Positions 46,786 to 56,049 of a stretch of 64,000 nucleotides of DNA are shown one piece after another. The DNA is taken from assembly GCA_946480085.1 (NCBI GenBank), contig CAMLHZ010000013.1, positions 1-64,000 on the forward strand, written 5' to 3'. The notes under the pieces were generated by a model, which did not search any database, was not told the DNA's origin, and saw only the letters and a program-made list of their open reading frames with translations. The stretch comes from an uncultured Flavobacteriales bacterium. Its GTDB lineage: Bacteria > Bacteroidota > Bacteroidia > Flavobacteriales > Crocinitomicaceae. The translations under genes were made by a program, and so were the position numbers. Each line of letters begins with the position of its first letter. The stretch's first letter is position 1.

Positions 46786-47850
46786 CTAAAACGATGCACT
46801 TCGAAAAAGTAAGAGAATCAAATTCTCATGAAACAGTCGTTGTGATCGATCAGTATAAACAATATGCGATTGCGCCTTGGTAAGCGAAGCTCCAGCATCA
46901 GTAGGTTGACCATGATAATACTGGTAAACGGCCAAATTATGAAACGCCACGGATGTTAAAGAGGCTGAATCTTTATATTGGGTTAAATCGCGTGCAACTT
47001 GAGCTTTAAAAATCTTTTCCATCAAAGGAAGTCTCGGATCATCCAAGGACCTTCCCGGAGTATTAATCCATGAATCCAAGGCATACACGGCACTGTTCCA
47101 ATCGTCGAACTGTTTGCCTTTTACAGAAATCACAAAAACCGGAACCTTTGTTTTGGTAAAGAAATACTTATTATTCAGTACACGTGCTCCTCGCTCAAGA
47201 TGCTCTATAAGAACCTCGTTTTTCTTTTTTTCTAAGGTGAGATCATGGTCTTTCTTTGCAACGTCTTGACTTATACTGGATCGACCTTCCAACACCAACT
47301 CTTCCTGAATAACTATTTGCTCAACTCTATATCCAGTTGAATCATACAATTCGATCTGCGTATAAATAGGAGTTGTGCCTGTATAAGAATATGACCTTGT
47401 TGTGGTTCGTCTTGAACTTGAAGTATTGTTGGCGTACCTTGATCTAGCGTTTTGGGATGCCGTTTTTTTAGAATCAAAATCATTACCCAGACTGGTTTCC
47501 TTGCCAGTTGGAAGATACCGCTTTTCATTCGCTGGAGAAGCAAGCAAGGATTTCTTGCCATCAATGGAACCCAAAGTTGTACTATATACAAGAATCAAAT
47601 CTGCTTCATTTCTATTACTAACTAATGTATAATGGCTTAGATCCAACTGAGAACTAATTACCGTTTTAAATACAGAATCAGCAGCGATGAACACTTTCTT
47701 CGCATTCCAATATGTTTGATTCATCGGCTGGAAACGGAAAACAGTAGAATCCACCAATTGATAGTTGATTTTTTGAGCATGACACAACTGAGCAAAACCG
47801 AGCACAAGAAAAAGTGCAAAACAGTTGTTTTTTAATCGGGTGGTTTTCAT
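46786..47850 (-). CDS. Exported protein, paralogue of the gene at 47861
   Basis: 354 residues with a signal peptide (NNCFALFLVLGFAQLCHAQ). The first third has ADLILVYSTTLGS, like a DUF4136-type bacterial lipoprotein core. A Ser/Thr/Arg-rich linker lies at about 135-155 (SSSRRTTTRSYSY). The middle has an element shared with the neighbour: NKYFFTKTKVPVFVISVKG. The end has TPR-like helices around VAFHNLAVYQYYHGQP. Its role is unknown. Follows the paralogue by 10 bp on the same strand, so both are one transcription unit. Confidence 0.75.
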   Translation of the reverse strand: MKTTRLKNNCFALFLVLGFAQLCHAQKINYQLVDSTVFRFQPMNQTYWNAKKVFIAADSVFKTVISSQLDLSHYTLVSNRNEADLILVYSTTLGSIDGKKSLLASPANEKRYLPTGKETSLGNDFDSKKTASQNARSRYANNTSSSRRTTTRSYSYTGTTPIYTQIELYDSTGYRVEQIVIQEELVLEGRSSISQDVAKKDHDLTLEKKKNEVLIEHLERGARVLNNKYFFTKTKVPVFVISVKGKQFDDWNSAVYALDSWINTPGRSLDDPRLPLMEKIFKAQVARDLTQYKDSASLTSVAFHNLAVYQYYHGQPTDAGASLTKAQSHIVYTDRSQRLFHENLILLLFRSASF

Positions 47851-47860
47851 GATTCAGATA

Positions 47861-48841
47861 TTAATTGAACACTTTTCGTTGTTTCAATAAAGATAATGCA
47901 TTTTTCATTCCTTCCTGACTGTGATGAATCCTTGGATCCAATTCTTCTGATTTCAATATATACTCTTCCGCTTTTCGGTAGTTGTTTAATGTGAACTCCT
48001 GACAGGCTCTTGCATAATAACAAACAGCCGCAATTTCCTTGTCGACACGTGCTTTCTTACTTTCAGGCTCAAACTCTATCAATGCTGCATCATAAAGTTT
48101 ATTGGCTTCAATTACATCAGAAGAAGACATATCTGACGGATTCGACCCCAACCATTTCTTCATGTATTCGGCAGCCATGTTCATATCCGAATAATCCATT
48201 TTACGTGATTTCACTCCAATACTGTAGAGGAAAACGGTATGCTGTGTGAACAAATACTCATTCGCAATTTTGTCGTAAGCTTCTCTTGTCAACTTCTCAA
48301 GCGATTCAAATGTTTTCTTTCTTCGGGTTTCATTGTAATCGTCGTAAGCACGTTGGTAACTGATAGTAGAAGTCCCAGAAACATTCAATCTTTCCTTTGC
48401 CGTATTTGTTGAGATTCTGGTTCCATTTGCCAAATACAGGTTCAGCTCAAAACGCACCTCTTCTTCGCTATCGTACTTATACGTTGTTGTTGTAACCGTA
48501 TTTCCTTGTTTGTCAGTGCTCGTACTCTGGGTTGAAGTTGCAGTTGCATTCTTTTTCCACACACGATATACTTCACTTGTAAAGTACATGTCAGAAGTTT
48601 CAATTCCTGACTGAATGGTATAAATTCCGGTATTGATCTGGTTGGTAATGAAATGCGAGGTACTTTGTCCATCAACGATTTTAGGAACAACGTAGATTCG
48701 CGTTAAACCAATATAATCGGTATTAATCGGTGGAATATTCAACACTTTAGACGACGCTAAATCCGGTTTCAAATTTTGAGCCTGAAGAAAGTTCAAACTA
48801 AAAAAAGAAAGCAATACAATCAGGTAGACCTTAGAATTCAT
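47861..48841 (-). CDS. Exported protein with TPR-like C-terminus, paralogue of the gene at 46786
   Basis: 326 residues with a signal peptide (MNSKVYLIVLLSFFSLNFLQAQ). It shares with its neighbour the segment NEYLFTQHTVFLYSIGVKS, a following W-containing helix, and C-terminal helices, here AVCYYARACQEFTLNNYRKAEEYILKSEELDP, a tetratricopeptide-type pair. A Ser/Thr tract (TSTQSTSTDKQ) lies at about 100. Likely periplasmic or outer-membrane associated. I do not recognise a named family. Confidence 0.72.
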   Translation of the reverse strand: MNSKVYLIVLLSFFSLNFLQAQNLKPDLASSKVLNIPPINTDYIGLTRIYVVPKIVDGQSTSHFITNQINTGIYTIQSGIETSDMYFTSEVYRVWKKNATATSTQSTSTDKQGNTVTTTTYKYDSEEEVRFELNLYLANGTRISTNTAKERLNVSGTSTISYQRAYDDYNETRRKKTFESLEKLTREAYDKIANEYLFTQHTVFLYSIGVKSRKMDYSDMNMAAEYMKKWLGSNPSDMSSSDVIEANKLYDAALIEFEPESKKARVDKEIAAVCYYARACQEFTLNNYRKAEEYILKSEELDPRIHHSQEGMKNALSLLKQRKVFN

Positions 48842-48959
48842 AATCGTGAGTTTAACGTTTAAATCTGTAATAAAACCCGTTTAATCAAAAAGTAAACCAA
48901 AATAAGATTTTCCCTGAACTTAAAATGTGAAGAGTAGTATATTCACAAAAATCTGAAGG

Positions 48960-50051
48960 ATGAAACCGATAATGACACTTCCATGCAAGAACAAACATTC
49001 AGACATGGACAAAAAGGAGAAAGGCTATCATTGCAAAAGCTGTGATCACGTTTTGACCGATTTCAGAAATTCCAGCAATGAAGAAATTCAGAAAAAACTA
49101 CGCTCAACTCCCGGAAAAACCTGTGGCATTTTCTATCCAAGTCAATTTGAATATAAGGTTTCTCAGGTTCAGGTTCCTGTCTTTCGCGCTGTGGGATTAT
49201 CACTTCTTGGGATTCTTGGTTTTCTTGGTCCGGTGATTACTTCATGCGAAAGTACTCCAACAGCAACAGAGCATAAGCAAAATGCTTTCAACTTATTGAA
49301 GTTTCCAATGCATGTTAAAGGAACGGTAAACGATGAAAAAACAGGAAAGCCTCTTCCCTATTTCAAAGTTGAAATTCTACAACATGGAAAATTGATTAAA
49401 ACAGTAAAAACGGATGGAAAAGGTAATTTCGACGTTGTTATTTATGAAAAGGATCTGGACGAAGAAGTCTTCAATTTAGCCATTGGTGGAAACGGTTTTG
49501 AAAACGACACCATCAAATCCAATATCACCAAATTCCGGAACAAGAAAGTTAAACTCACCATTAAGGCGGAAGCGCTCGCAGAGGTGCATACGGTTGGTAT
49601 GCCACCACCTAAGACTGTTAGTGTAAACTGCACAACTATTGAAGGGGAAATGATGCCGCCACCTGTTGAGGGAATCTACAAAATTGATCCGATTGATCCG
49701 CCACAGGAAATCTTAGAAAAACCGGATGACGTTATCGTCGGAACTATGATAGGAACAGAAGCTGAGTTCCCAGGCGGGCAAGAAGGATTACGACAATTTC
49801 TATCCAAAAACCTTGTATATCCGTCAGATGCATTGGCAAATCGTATAGGCGGAAGAGTATATCTCCAATTCAAAATTCAGGAAGACGGAAGCATTTCAAA
49901 TGTAAAGGTAAAACGAGGAATTCCGGATTGCCGGGAATGTGATGATGAGGCTGTTCGTGTAATCAAATCCATGCCGAAATGGAAACCAGCTGAGAACAAC
50001 GGAAAACCTGTATCTAGCACGTATAATTTACCGATTAGATTTAATCCTTAA
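48960..50051 (+). CDS. Membrane protein with Cys-rich N-terminus, carboxypeptidase-regulatory-like domain and TonB C-terminal domain
   Basis: 363 residues. The start holds PCKNK..YHCKSCDHVLTDF, a zinc-ribbon-like segment seen on many Bacteroidota proteins, closed by KTCGIFYPSQ. One membrane helix lies at about 75-93 (VGLSLLGILGFLGPVI), then a lipobox-like TSCES. A CarboxypepD-regulatory-like Ig fold spans about 115-200. A Pro-rich linker precedes a TonB_C domain (about 280-363, AEFPGGQEGLRQFLSKNLVYP, GRVYLQFKIQEDGSISNVKV, MPKWKPAENNGKPV). The domain order differs from TonB itself: a substrate-transducer role is possible but unproved. Confidence 0.82.
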   Translation: MKPIMTLPCKNKHSDMDKKEKGYHCKSCDHVLTDFRNSSNEEIQKKLRSTPGKTCGIFYPSQFEYKVSQVQVPVFRAVGLSLLGILGFLGPVITSCESTPTATEHKQNAFNLLKFPMHVKGTVNDEKTGKPLPYFKVEILQHGKLIKTVKTDGKGNFDVVIYEKDLDEEVFNLAIGGNGFENDTIKSNITKFRNKKVKLTIKAEALAEVHTVGMPPPKTVSVNCTTIEGEMMPPPVEGIYKIDPIDPPQEILEKPDDVIVGTMIGTEAEFPGGQEGLRQFLSKNLVYPSDALANRIGGRVYLQFKIQEDGSISNVKVKRGIPDCRECDDEAVRVIKSMPKWKPAENNGKPVSSTYNLPIRFNP

Positions 50052-50079
50052 AAGATTCCTAAAAAAACTCTCAAAACAT

Positions 50080-50166
50080 CCCACAGATGCACAGATAAAA
50101 TGCTCACCTACCGGTCTCGCTTAATTGGCGTCTGGTAAGCGCCAACAAAATCTGTGCATCTGTGGG
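50080..50166. repeat. 17-bp inverted repeat enclosing the CTCACCTACCGGTCTCGC element
   Basis: CCCACAGATGCACAGAT (50080-50096) is exactly complementary to 50150-50166. The loop holds CTCACCTACCGGTCTCGC (50103-50120), also found at 42976-42993, and a smaller hairpin TTGGCG / CGCCAA. Nested palindromes suggest one repeat inserted in another. It lies between the TonB-C gene and lon. Confidence 0.75.
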
Positions 50167-50188
50167 AAGAATTCAATAAAATTTAGGC

Positions 50189-50219
50189 AAAAAAAACGTC
50201 CACCATTGGTGGACGTTTC
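50189..50219 (-). terminator. Terminator of lon
   Basis: Minus strand: AAACGTCCACC / GGTGGACGTTT, an 11-bp perfect stem with loop AAT, followed by a run of eight T. It lies 9 bp beyond the lon stop. Confidence 0.9.
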
Positions 50220-50227
50220 CGCTTCTA

Positions 50228-52645
50228 TTATTTCTCCAATGCCAAATCCAGCACTTGTTTCATTTTTACAACGTAATGGAATTTCAATCCTTTCAGGTAA
50301 TCAGGAGTAATATCCTCGATATCTTGTCGGTTGCGCTCACAAAGAATGATTTCTTTGATTCCAGCTCTTTTTGCAGCAAGAATTTTCTCTTTGATTCCGC
50401 CAACTGGAAGTACTTCACCACGCAACGTAATTTCACCCGTCATTGCCAGATTCTTCTTCACTTTTCTTCCTGTGAAAGAACTTGCAAGTGAAGTCAACAT
50501 GGTAATTCCGGCACTTGGACCATCTTTAGGCGTTGCTCCTTCCGGCACGTGAATGTGAACATTTGTTTCGTCGAATTTTTCTTGTTCCAGACTTAACCAA
50601 TCGCTGTGTGATTTCAAGAACTCCAATGCAATAACAGCACTTTCCTTCATTACATCACCTAAGTTTCCTGTTAAAGTCAACTTTCCTTTTCCTTTGGTTA
50701 ATGAAGATTCTATGAAAAGAATATCTCCACCAACGCTTGTCCAGGCTAAACCGGTTACTACACCAGGAACTTCATTTGTATCGTATTTTGTTCGCTCACG
50801 ACCAGGCCCCATCATTGCAGGTAAATCCTCAATTGTGATCTTCACTTTGTATTCCTCTTCCAAAGCCACTTGCTTAGCTCTGTTACGAACCAACTTTGCA
50901 ATTTGCTTATCCAGTGTTCGAACACCACTTTCATTCGTGTAGTTTTCTACAACCAATTCAAGTGCCTTCTTATCGATGCTAAAGTGTTTCTTCGTAATTC
51001 CGTGAGCTTCCAATTGCTTAGGCAGCAAATGCTGTTTCGCAATCTCGATCTTTTCTTCGATCGTATAACCGTTCACTTCAATGATTTCCATTCTGTCCAA
51101 AAGCGGAGCCGGAATCGTAGACAAACTGTTTGCCGTTGCAATAAACATTACTCTTGATAAATCGAATTCAGTTTCAATGTAATTGTCGTAAAACGCATTG
51201 TTTTGTTCCGGATCCAATACTTCCAACATTGCGGAAGAAGGATCGCCGTGATTGCTTTTACCCAGTTTATCAATTTCATCGAGTACAAAAACAGGATTTG
51301 CAGAACCAGATTTTTTCAAGTTTTGGATCACTCGACCCGGCATTGCTCCAATGTACGTTTTTCTATGTCCGCGAATTTCAGCTTCGTCGTGCACACCACC
51401 AAGTGACATGCGTACGTAATTTCTACCCAACGCTTTTGCAATTGATTTTCCAAGCGAAGTTTTACCAACTCCCGGAGGTCCATAAAAACAAAGAATTGGC
51501 GATTTCATGTTGTCTTTCAACTTCAAAACCGCCAAATATTCTATAATTCGCTCTTTTACTTTCTCTAATCCGAAATGATCTTTATCCAAAACCTTCTGAG
51601 CGTGTTTCAACTCTAAATCATCCACAGAAAATTCATTCCATGGCAAATCCAAAAGTGTATCCAGGAAATTCAGTTGAACTGTGTATTCAGCACCCTGTGG
51701 GTTCATTCTTCGCAACTTATCCAATTCCTTTTTGAACAACTTAGCCACTTTTTCATCCCACTTTTTCTTAGAAGCACGAACTTCCATTTCACGAACGTCT
51801 TGCTCTTGTGGATTATCACCCAACTCATCCTGAATAGTACGAATTTGCTGATTCAGGAAATACTCACGCTGCTGGCGATCCATATCATCACGTACTTTCG
51901 ACTGAATCTCATTTCTCATTTCGAGTAACTGCGCTTCAAGCGTAAGGTGTTCCATTACCAAACGTGCACGTTTTCTAAACTCCAATTCCTCCAACAACTC
52001 TTGTTTCTTCGGAACATCTGCGTTCATATTTGAGGAAATGAAATTCACCAGGAAAACCGGTGATTCAATGTTTCCAATTGCAAATGCAGCTTCAGAAGGA
52101 ATGTTTGGCGAATCCTTAATAATTTGAAGTGCCAGATCCTTAATGGAACGATTCAGTAAATCAAGTTCCTTGTCTTCTTTTTTCGATAATTTCTCTTCGT
52201 TATCAGAAAGAAAACGAACCTTCGCTTTCATAAAAGGTTCCGTTTGATAAGGCTCCGTAATTTCGAAACGACGTTTTCCCTGAAGAATAACCGTTGAAGT
52301 TCCATCAGGCATTTTCAACAAACGCACAATTTGCGCTACCGTTCCTATGTTGAATAGATCGCTGAAATTCGGATTTTCCTTGTCCTGATCTTTCTGTGAA
52401 ACAACCCCAATAATTTTCTTTCCTTTATTTGCATCCTGTAACAAACGCAAAGACTTATCTCTTCCAACGGTAATTGGAATCAATACTCCAGGGAAAAGTA
52501 CATTGTTTCGAAGCGGCAAAATTGCCAGATCATCAGAAAAAACTTCTTTGTTCATCTCTGCTTCATCGTCTTGTGTCAACAAGGGAAGCAATTCAGAATC
52601 GTCTTCTGATGCCAATATTATAGTATCTTGAAATGAATCTCTCAT
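50228..52645 (-). CDS. lon: ATP-dependent protease La
   Basis: Cytoplasmic AAA+ serine protease for damaged and regulatory proteins. 805 residues, standard. N-terminal LonN domain (about 40-240, [19 protein letters not shown]), coiled-coil (240-330), AAA+ module with Walker A GPPGVGKT (about 389-396) and Walker [12 protein letters not shown], sensor [14 protein letters not shown], and a C-terminal protease domain with catalytic Ser711 in DGPSAGI and the dyad Lys in [13 protein letters not shown]. Monocistronic with its own terminator. No start ambiguity (ATG at 52645). Confidence 0.97.
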   Translation of the reverse strand: MRDSFQDTIILASEDDSELLPLLTQDDEAEMNKEVFSDDLAILPLRNNVLFPGVLIPITVGRDKSLRLLQDANKGKKIIGVVSQKDQDKENPNFSDLFNIGTVAQIVRLLKMPDGTSTVILQGKRRFEITEPYQTEPFMKAKVRFLSDNEEKLSKKEDKELDLLNRSIKDLALQIIKDSPNIPSEAAFAIGNIESPVFLVNFISSNMNADVPKKQELLEELEFRKRARLVMEHLTLEAQLLEMRNEIQSKVRDDMDRQQREYFLNQQIRTIQDELGDNPQEQDVREMEVRASKKKWDEKVAKLFKKELDKLRRMNPQGAEYTVQLNFLDTLLDLPWNEFSVDDLELKHAQKVLDKDHFGLEKVKERIIEYLAVLKLKDNMKSPILCFYGPPGVGKTSLGKSIAKALGRNYVRMSLGGVHDEAEIRGHRKTYIGAMPGRVIQNLKKSGSANPVFVLDEIDKLGKSNHGDPSSAMLEVLDPEQNNAFYDNYIETEFDLSRVMFIATANSLSTIPAPLLDRMEIIEVNGYTIEEKIEIAKQHLLPKQLEAHGITKKHFSIDKKALELVVENYTNESGVRTLDKQIAKLVRNRAKQVALEEEYKVKITIEDLPAMMGPGRERTKYDTNEVPGVVTGLAWTSVGGDILFIESSLTKGKGKLTLTGNLGDVMKESAVIALEFLKSHSDWLSLEQEKFDETNVHIHVPEGATPKDGPSAGITMLTSLASSFTGRKVKKNLAMTGEITLRGEVLPVGGIKEKILAAKRAGIKEIILCERNRQDIEDITPDYLKGLKFHYVVKMKQVLDLALEK

Positions 52646-52779
52646 AATTCTTTATTTGCGACAAATTGTCAGAACGGAGTTAAACCAATAGCTCCAACAT
52701 GCGTTCTTTTATGAACTGCACTATTTCGTCAAGCGCTGTGCCAATTCAAATAAACTGACGCTTTGTCATTAACGAATAT

Positions 52780-53808
52780 TTATCGCTGAAATTTTCGCTG
52801 ATTGAGGTCAGAAAATTTTGAAATTCGTTGAGCATACTTTGCCCAAAGCAAACTCCCTTTATAGGTTCCCACCGTTGCCCGCTGTTTAAGGTGTTTCCAT
52901 TTTTTTCGTTCTCTTCTTGAAGAACCGAGCATTCCATAAAAGCCAAAATGCGCTTGAAAGATTGCCCACAAGTGTTTGAATTGTCCTCGCATCAAAAAGT
53001 TCACACCTGCCAATCCGTCAATACTCATTCGGCGGAAAAGAACCCACCAAAGCATTGTTGGTTGATTTTTATGAATCATCAACAAGCTGTTTCTGAAATT
53101 CAAAAAGGTTTTTCTTGGGTTGTTGTAGCTTAATGTACTTCCACCAACATGATAAACCACGGACTTTGGTTCTACTACAAAATGTCCACCTAAACGCTGA
53201 GCTCTCCAGCACAGATCAATCTCTTCGAAATGCGCAAAGAAACGTTCATCGAAACCTTGTAATAAATTAAACACCTCAGCACGAATAAAAAGACATGCGC
53301 CGCTTGCCCAAAATATAGGAACCGAATAATCGTATTGGTGATTGTCTTTTTCAATTTGATCGAAAATTCGACCGCGGCAAAAAGCAAAATGGTATTTATC
53401 AATGAATCCACCGGATGCTCCTGCATATTCGAATTCATCTGGTCGCTGTTGCGCCAAAATCTTCGGTTGGCATCCAGAAATTTGCGGATTCTTCATCAAT
53501 TCAACCATCGGTTCTAACCAACCAGTTGTCACTTCAACATCACTATTAAGTAATACGAAATACTCGGCATTTACACTTTTCAGCGCATCATTATAACCTT
53601 TAGCGTAACCGCCATTGCTGGAATTAACTACAATTTGGACTTCAGGAAAATGTTCTTTTGTCCAAGCCACCGATTCATCGGTTGAAGCGTTATCTGCCAA
53701 AACGATGTGATACGGTTTAGAGTGTTCAACCACTCCAGGCAAAAATTGTTTAAGAAGCTTTATGCCATTCCAATTCAGAATAACAACCGCCACAGAAGAG
53801 TTTGTCAT
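52780..53808 (-). CDS. Family 2 glycosyltransferase
   Basis: 342 residues, GT-A fold, of the rhamnosyltransferase-like GT2 group: VAVVILNWNGIKLLKQFL, LADNASTDESVAWTKEHF, GGYAKGYNDAL, and the metal-binding LLNSDVEVTTGWLEPM, then the later ASGACLFIRAEVF and GFDERFFAHFEEIDLCWRAQ acceptor motifs. Moves a sugar from a nucleotide donor to a polysaccharide or glycan; the substrate is unknown. It starts in the stop codon of the GWxTD gene (1-bp overlap). Confidence 0.9.
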   Translation of the reverse strand: MTNSSVAVVILNWNGIKLLKQFLPGVVEHSKPYHIVLADNASTDESVAWTKEHFPEVQIVVNSSNGGYAKGYNDALKSVNAEYFVLLNSDVEVTTGWLEPMVELMKNPQISGCQPKILAQQRPDEFEYAGASGGFIDKYHFAFCRGRIFDQIEKDNHQYDYSVPIFWASGACLFIRAEVFNLLQGFDERFFAHFEEIDLCWRAQRLGGHFVVEPKSVVYHVGGSTLSYNNPRKTFLNFRNSLLMIHKNQPTMLWWVLFRRMSIDGLAGVNFLMRGQFKHLWAIFQAHFGFYGMLGSSRRERKKWKHLKQRATVGTYKGSLLWAKYAQRISKFSDLNQRKFQR

Positions 53809-55268
53809 TAGAACTGTTTATAATAAGTTCCGCTATTTTCTCCATGTCGACCTGAAACGTTTGGATCATCAATATTTCCTTCAGGAGTATTGCGTTTCAC
53901 CAAAGCTTGCTGCCACATTCTGTTTTGCAATTCACCCACCATATCAGAATGCAGTAAACGGTAATTGTTGTTCACTAAATCCGGGTTATAGAATACAAAA
54001 CGACGATTACGATATACTTTAATAGCATCATACTGCCAAATTTCATACGGATATTCAGATGGCGAAGACTCGCGTGCAGTAATTTGGTTTGGTGGTCCAT
54101 ACTGAAGATAAACCCTTCCACGATCGGTCTCAAATCCATCCTGGAAATTCGTAGCGTACAATTTTTGAACTAGCTGAACATTCTTCTTATAATCCATCCA
54201 CGCATCATACGCACGCGTACCCGCAGTTACCACCCAGAATTGCTGAATGTGTTTTCTAGCCGCCTCTTTATCCTTTGCTTTTAAAATGGACAAAATGCTT
54301 TTTGTTTCCGACATTTTAGCAATTGGAAGCAAACACGCCAGGTAATATCCTAGAGAATCGTCGGTAATAGAAGCCTGGAAATTTGGATCAAGAATGATGT
54401 TCTCGATATCCACTGTCATTTCGATATCGTTAATTCGATCAAAGAAATAAGTTGTTTTAGTTGGTGTTGGAAGCATCGTAGCCTTATCGATCAAACTCAA
54501 TTCCAACTTATACGATCCGCTTGGCAGATTCTGAATATCTACGCTTCTAATATATGAAACAACAGACTGTGTTTTTATTCTCGAAACTTTTGAAAAACCA
54601 GGCATTTCTTTGCCATTCGAATCAACAACTCGCTGCATCACACCAACCAAAGAATCCCCAAACATATGCGAGTTGTACATTTCCACGTAATATGGAATAG
54701 CTTTATCTTCAGGTCCATAGAAATTAGACAACCGTGGAATAATTTCATACCCACTTTTCACCAATGGACTTTCTGCTGTACTCGGTTTTGCTTCTTCGGC
54801 AATAAGCAAATCAGAAAACTGCACCTGACCAGCACGATTAGGAACTACAATATTCAATGTTCCGGCAATTGAAGGTGCGTTGGAGTTGATATCCATAATC
54901 GTAACCTCTGCTGTATAATTTCCCGGAGTAAGAATAAACTGTTGTGCATCGTAAAAATCGGTAATAATAGAATCGCGAAGAATAGGTCCGTTTAACGCAT
55001 ACGCCATATCCTTCACACTTTTTCCAGCAGCATCTTTAATTACAGTTTGCACTCCAACTGTAGAATGCATCCCTAAAGAATCTGTAATGTGTTTAAGTGT
55101 GTATCCAATGTATTGAAACTGAATATCAACCAGAGCACCTTGCCCCTGAACGTAGTAAGTTCTATAGTCGAGAACAACTTCAACCTGCTTTTGAGCAAGC
55201 GCTTGTTTCGAAAATGGCAAGATTGATACAAACAGAAACAACCCTATCCGTGCGACTAAATTTTCCAT
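53808..55268 (-). CDS. GWxTD domain-containing exported protein
   Basis: 486 residues with a signal peptide (about 1-25, ending KQALAQ). The N-terminal part is Ig-like (VLDYRTYYVQGQGALVDIQFQ) with a second beta domain in the middle. The C-terminal GWxTD-type region (about 365-470) shows the family positions DGFETDRGRVYLQYGPPNQI and PYEIWQYDAI. The GW pair itself is not present in canonical form. Members occur widely in Bacteroidota; their function is unclear. The gene overlaps the GT2 gene by 1 bp. Confidence 0.82.
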   Translation of the reverse strand: MENLVARIGLFLFVSILPFSKQALAQKQVEVVLDYRTYYVQGQGALVDIQFQYIGYTLKHITDSLGMHSTVGVQTVIKDAAGKSVKDMAYALNGPILRDSIITDFYDAQQFILTPGNYTAEVTIMDINSNAPSIAGTLNIVVPNRAGQVQFSDLLIAEEAKPSTAESPLVKSGYEIIPRLSNFYGPEDKAIPYYVEMYNSHMFGDSLVGVMQRVVDSNGKEMPGFSKVSRIKTQSVVSYIRSVDIQNLPSGSYKLELSLIDKATMLPTPTKTTYFFDRINDIEMTVDIENIILDPNFQASITDDSLGYYLACLLPIAKMSETKSILSILKAKDKEAARKHIQQFWVVTAGTRAYDAWMDYKKNVQLVQKLYATNFQDGFETDRGRVYLQYGPPNQITARESSPSEYPYEIWQYDAIKVYRNRRFVFYNPDLVNNNYRLLHSDMVGELQNRMWQQALVKRNTPEGNIDDPNVSGRHGENSGTYYKQF

Positions 55269-55417
55269 GAATTAAAGGTACGAAAATGATTGTAACCGAT
55301 ATGGCATTGAAGACACGATTGATTTAACCGTAAAAAATATTGATTTAAGAGTTTACTGATATTCAATAGAATAAATGGTGACGTTTAGTAAATCTTTAGT
55401 TTTTTTTCATTTAACAC

Positions 55418-55447
55418 TTGCCAAAAAGGAAAATAGCACTACTTTTG
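55418..55447 (+). promoter_or_regulatory. Promoter of tRNA-Ser (TTG-N19-TACTTTTG)
   Basis: TTG at 55418-55420, a 19-bp spacer, and TACTTTTG at 55440-55447, a perfect fit to the Bacteroidota TTG/TAnnTTTG consensus, with transcription predicted at the tRNA 5' end. Confidence 0.85.
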
Positions 55448-55451
55448 TCGC

Positions 55452-55536
55452 GGAGAGTTGGCAGAGTGGTCGATTGCGGCGGTCTTGAAAACCGTTGTAC
55501 CGCGAGGTACCGGGGGTTCGAATCCCTCACTCTCCG
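55452..55536 (+). tRNA. tRNA-Ser (TGA)
   Basis: A class II tRNA of 85 nt. Acceptor GGAGAGT / ACTCTCC, anticodon loop CTTGAAA giving TGA, a long variable arm (TACCGCGAGGTA) and a T arm GGGGG-TTCGAAT-CCCTC-type. The discriminator base is G and CCA is not encoded. Preceded by a perfect promoter and followed by a terminator; its last 31 bases are partly repeated at 55974-56055. Confidence 0.96.
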
Positions 55537-55686
55537 CAGGAAATTGAATCCCGAAGACATTAGTCTTTGGGATTTTTTCTTTTATAGCATTTCGGAATGG
55601 TGAAAAGGAAAAAGCACGAAGTTTTCGAAGAAAACGAGGGATTCAATTTGATTAAGCGGCACCCGAAGGGGATATTTAATCCCTCA
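55534..55686 (+). repeat. Direct repeat, copy 1 (tRNA-Ser 3' flank)
   Basis: Begins in the last bases of the tRNA and covers the terminator and downstream spacer up to CCCTCA. The same segment recurs at 56050-56214 with about 12 extra bases and a few substitutions. It ends with AATCCCTC, the complement of which (GAGGGATT) occurs about 40 bp earlier, a small inverted pair. Confidence 0.88.
55547..55579 (+). terminator. Terminator of tRNA-Ser
   Basis: AATCCCGAAGAC pairs with GTCTTTGGGATT (12 bp, one G-T) around a 4-nt loop, followed by six T. An identical copy is at about 56063-56095 inside the second repeat. Confidence 0.9.
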
Positions 55687-55725
55687 AATTTGCTAAGCTT
55701 TTTTTTGTTTTAAACACTATTCTTT

Positions 55726-55998
55726 ATGACTACTTACTTCGTTTACGCAATCGCGAGCATTGAAAAAGATTGGATTTATGTAGGGATGACCGATAATGTG
55801 ATTCGCCGCTTTAACGAACATCAAAAAGGTTATGAGAAAACTACAAAACCATATAAGCCGTTTACCTTAATCTACTCTGAAGAATGTATTGATCGTTCGA
55901 GCGCAAGAATTCGAGAAAAATATTGGAAAGCGGCTTCAGGAAAGAAAAAACTACGCTTCATCAGAAATGAAATGGTACCGGGGTTCGAACCTGCCTGA
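55726..55998 (+). CDS. GIY-YIG family nuclease, C-terminus derived from tRNA-Ser sequence
   Basis: 90 residues. The catalytic fold is seen as YFVYAIASIEKDWIYVGMT (GIY-YIG motif variant), the Arg in VIRRFNEH, and the later Glu region RIREKYWKAASGKKKLRFI. The last eight residues, MVPGFEPA, are coded by the 16 bp matching the T arm of tRNA-Ser; the stop TGA is supplied by a palindrome (55990-56017). Lone GIY-YIG genes of this kind are common in Bacteroidota. Its role in tRNA duplication is inference. It lies between two copies of the tRNA 3' flank. Confidence 0.85.
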   Translation: MTTYFVYAIASIEKDWIYVGMTDNVIRRFNEHQKGYEKTTKPYKPFTLIYSEECIDRSSARIREKYWKAASGKKKLRFIRNEMVPGFEPA

Positions 55999-56017
55999 CT
56001 TACGCAGGAAGGCAGGT
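55990..56017. repeat. CCTGCCTG..AGGCAGGT palindromic element, variant 1
   Basis: CCTGCCTG on the left and AAGGCAGGT on the right, with a central ACTTACGCAG. It lies in the T loop of the tRNA-Ser remnant and contains the TGA stop of the GIY-YIG gene. Related to 56028-56049 and 40017-40038. Confidence 0.75.
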
Positions 56018-56027
56018 CCCTCACTCT

Positions 56028-56049
56028 CTGCCTGAAACGGCAGACAGGT
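56028..56049. repeat. CTGCCTG..CAGACAGGT palindromic element, variant 2
   Basis: CTGCCTGAAACGGCAGACAG, then GT; differs from 40017-40038 mainly in the loop (AAAC instead of TTC). It interrupts the acceptor-stem part of the tRNA-Ser remnant. Confidence 0.75.

Noticed and set aside
55418..55603. ORF through the tRNA-Ser gene
   Set aside because: It is a read-through of the promoter, tRNA and terminator with no coding signature.
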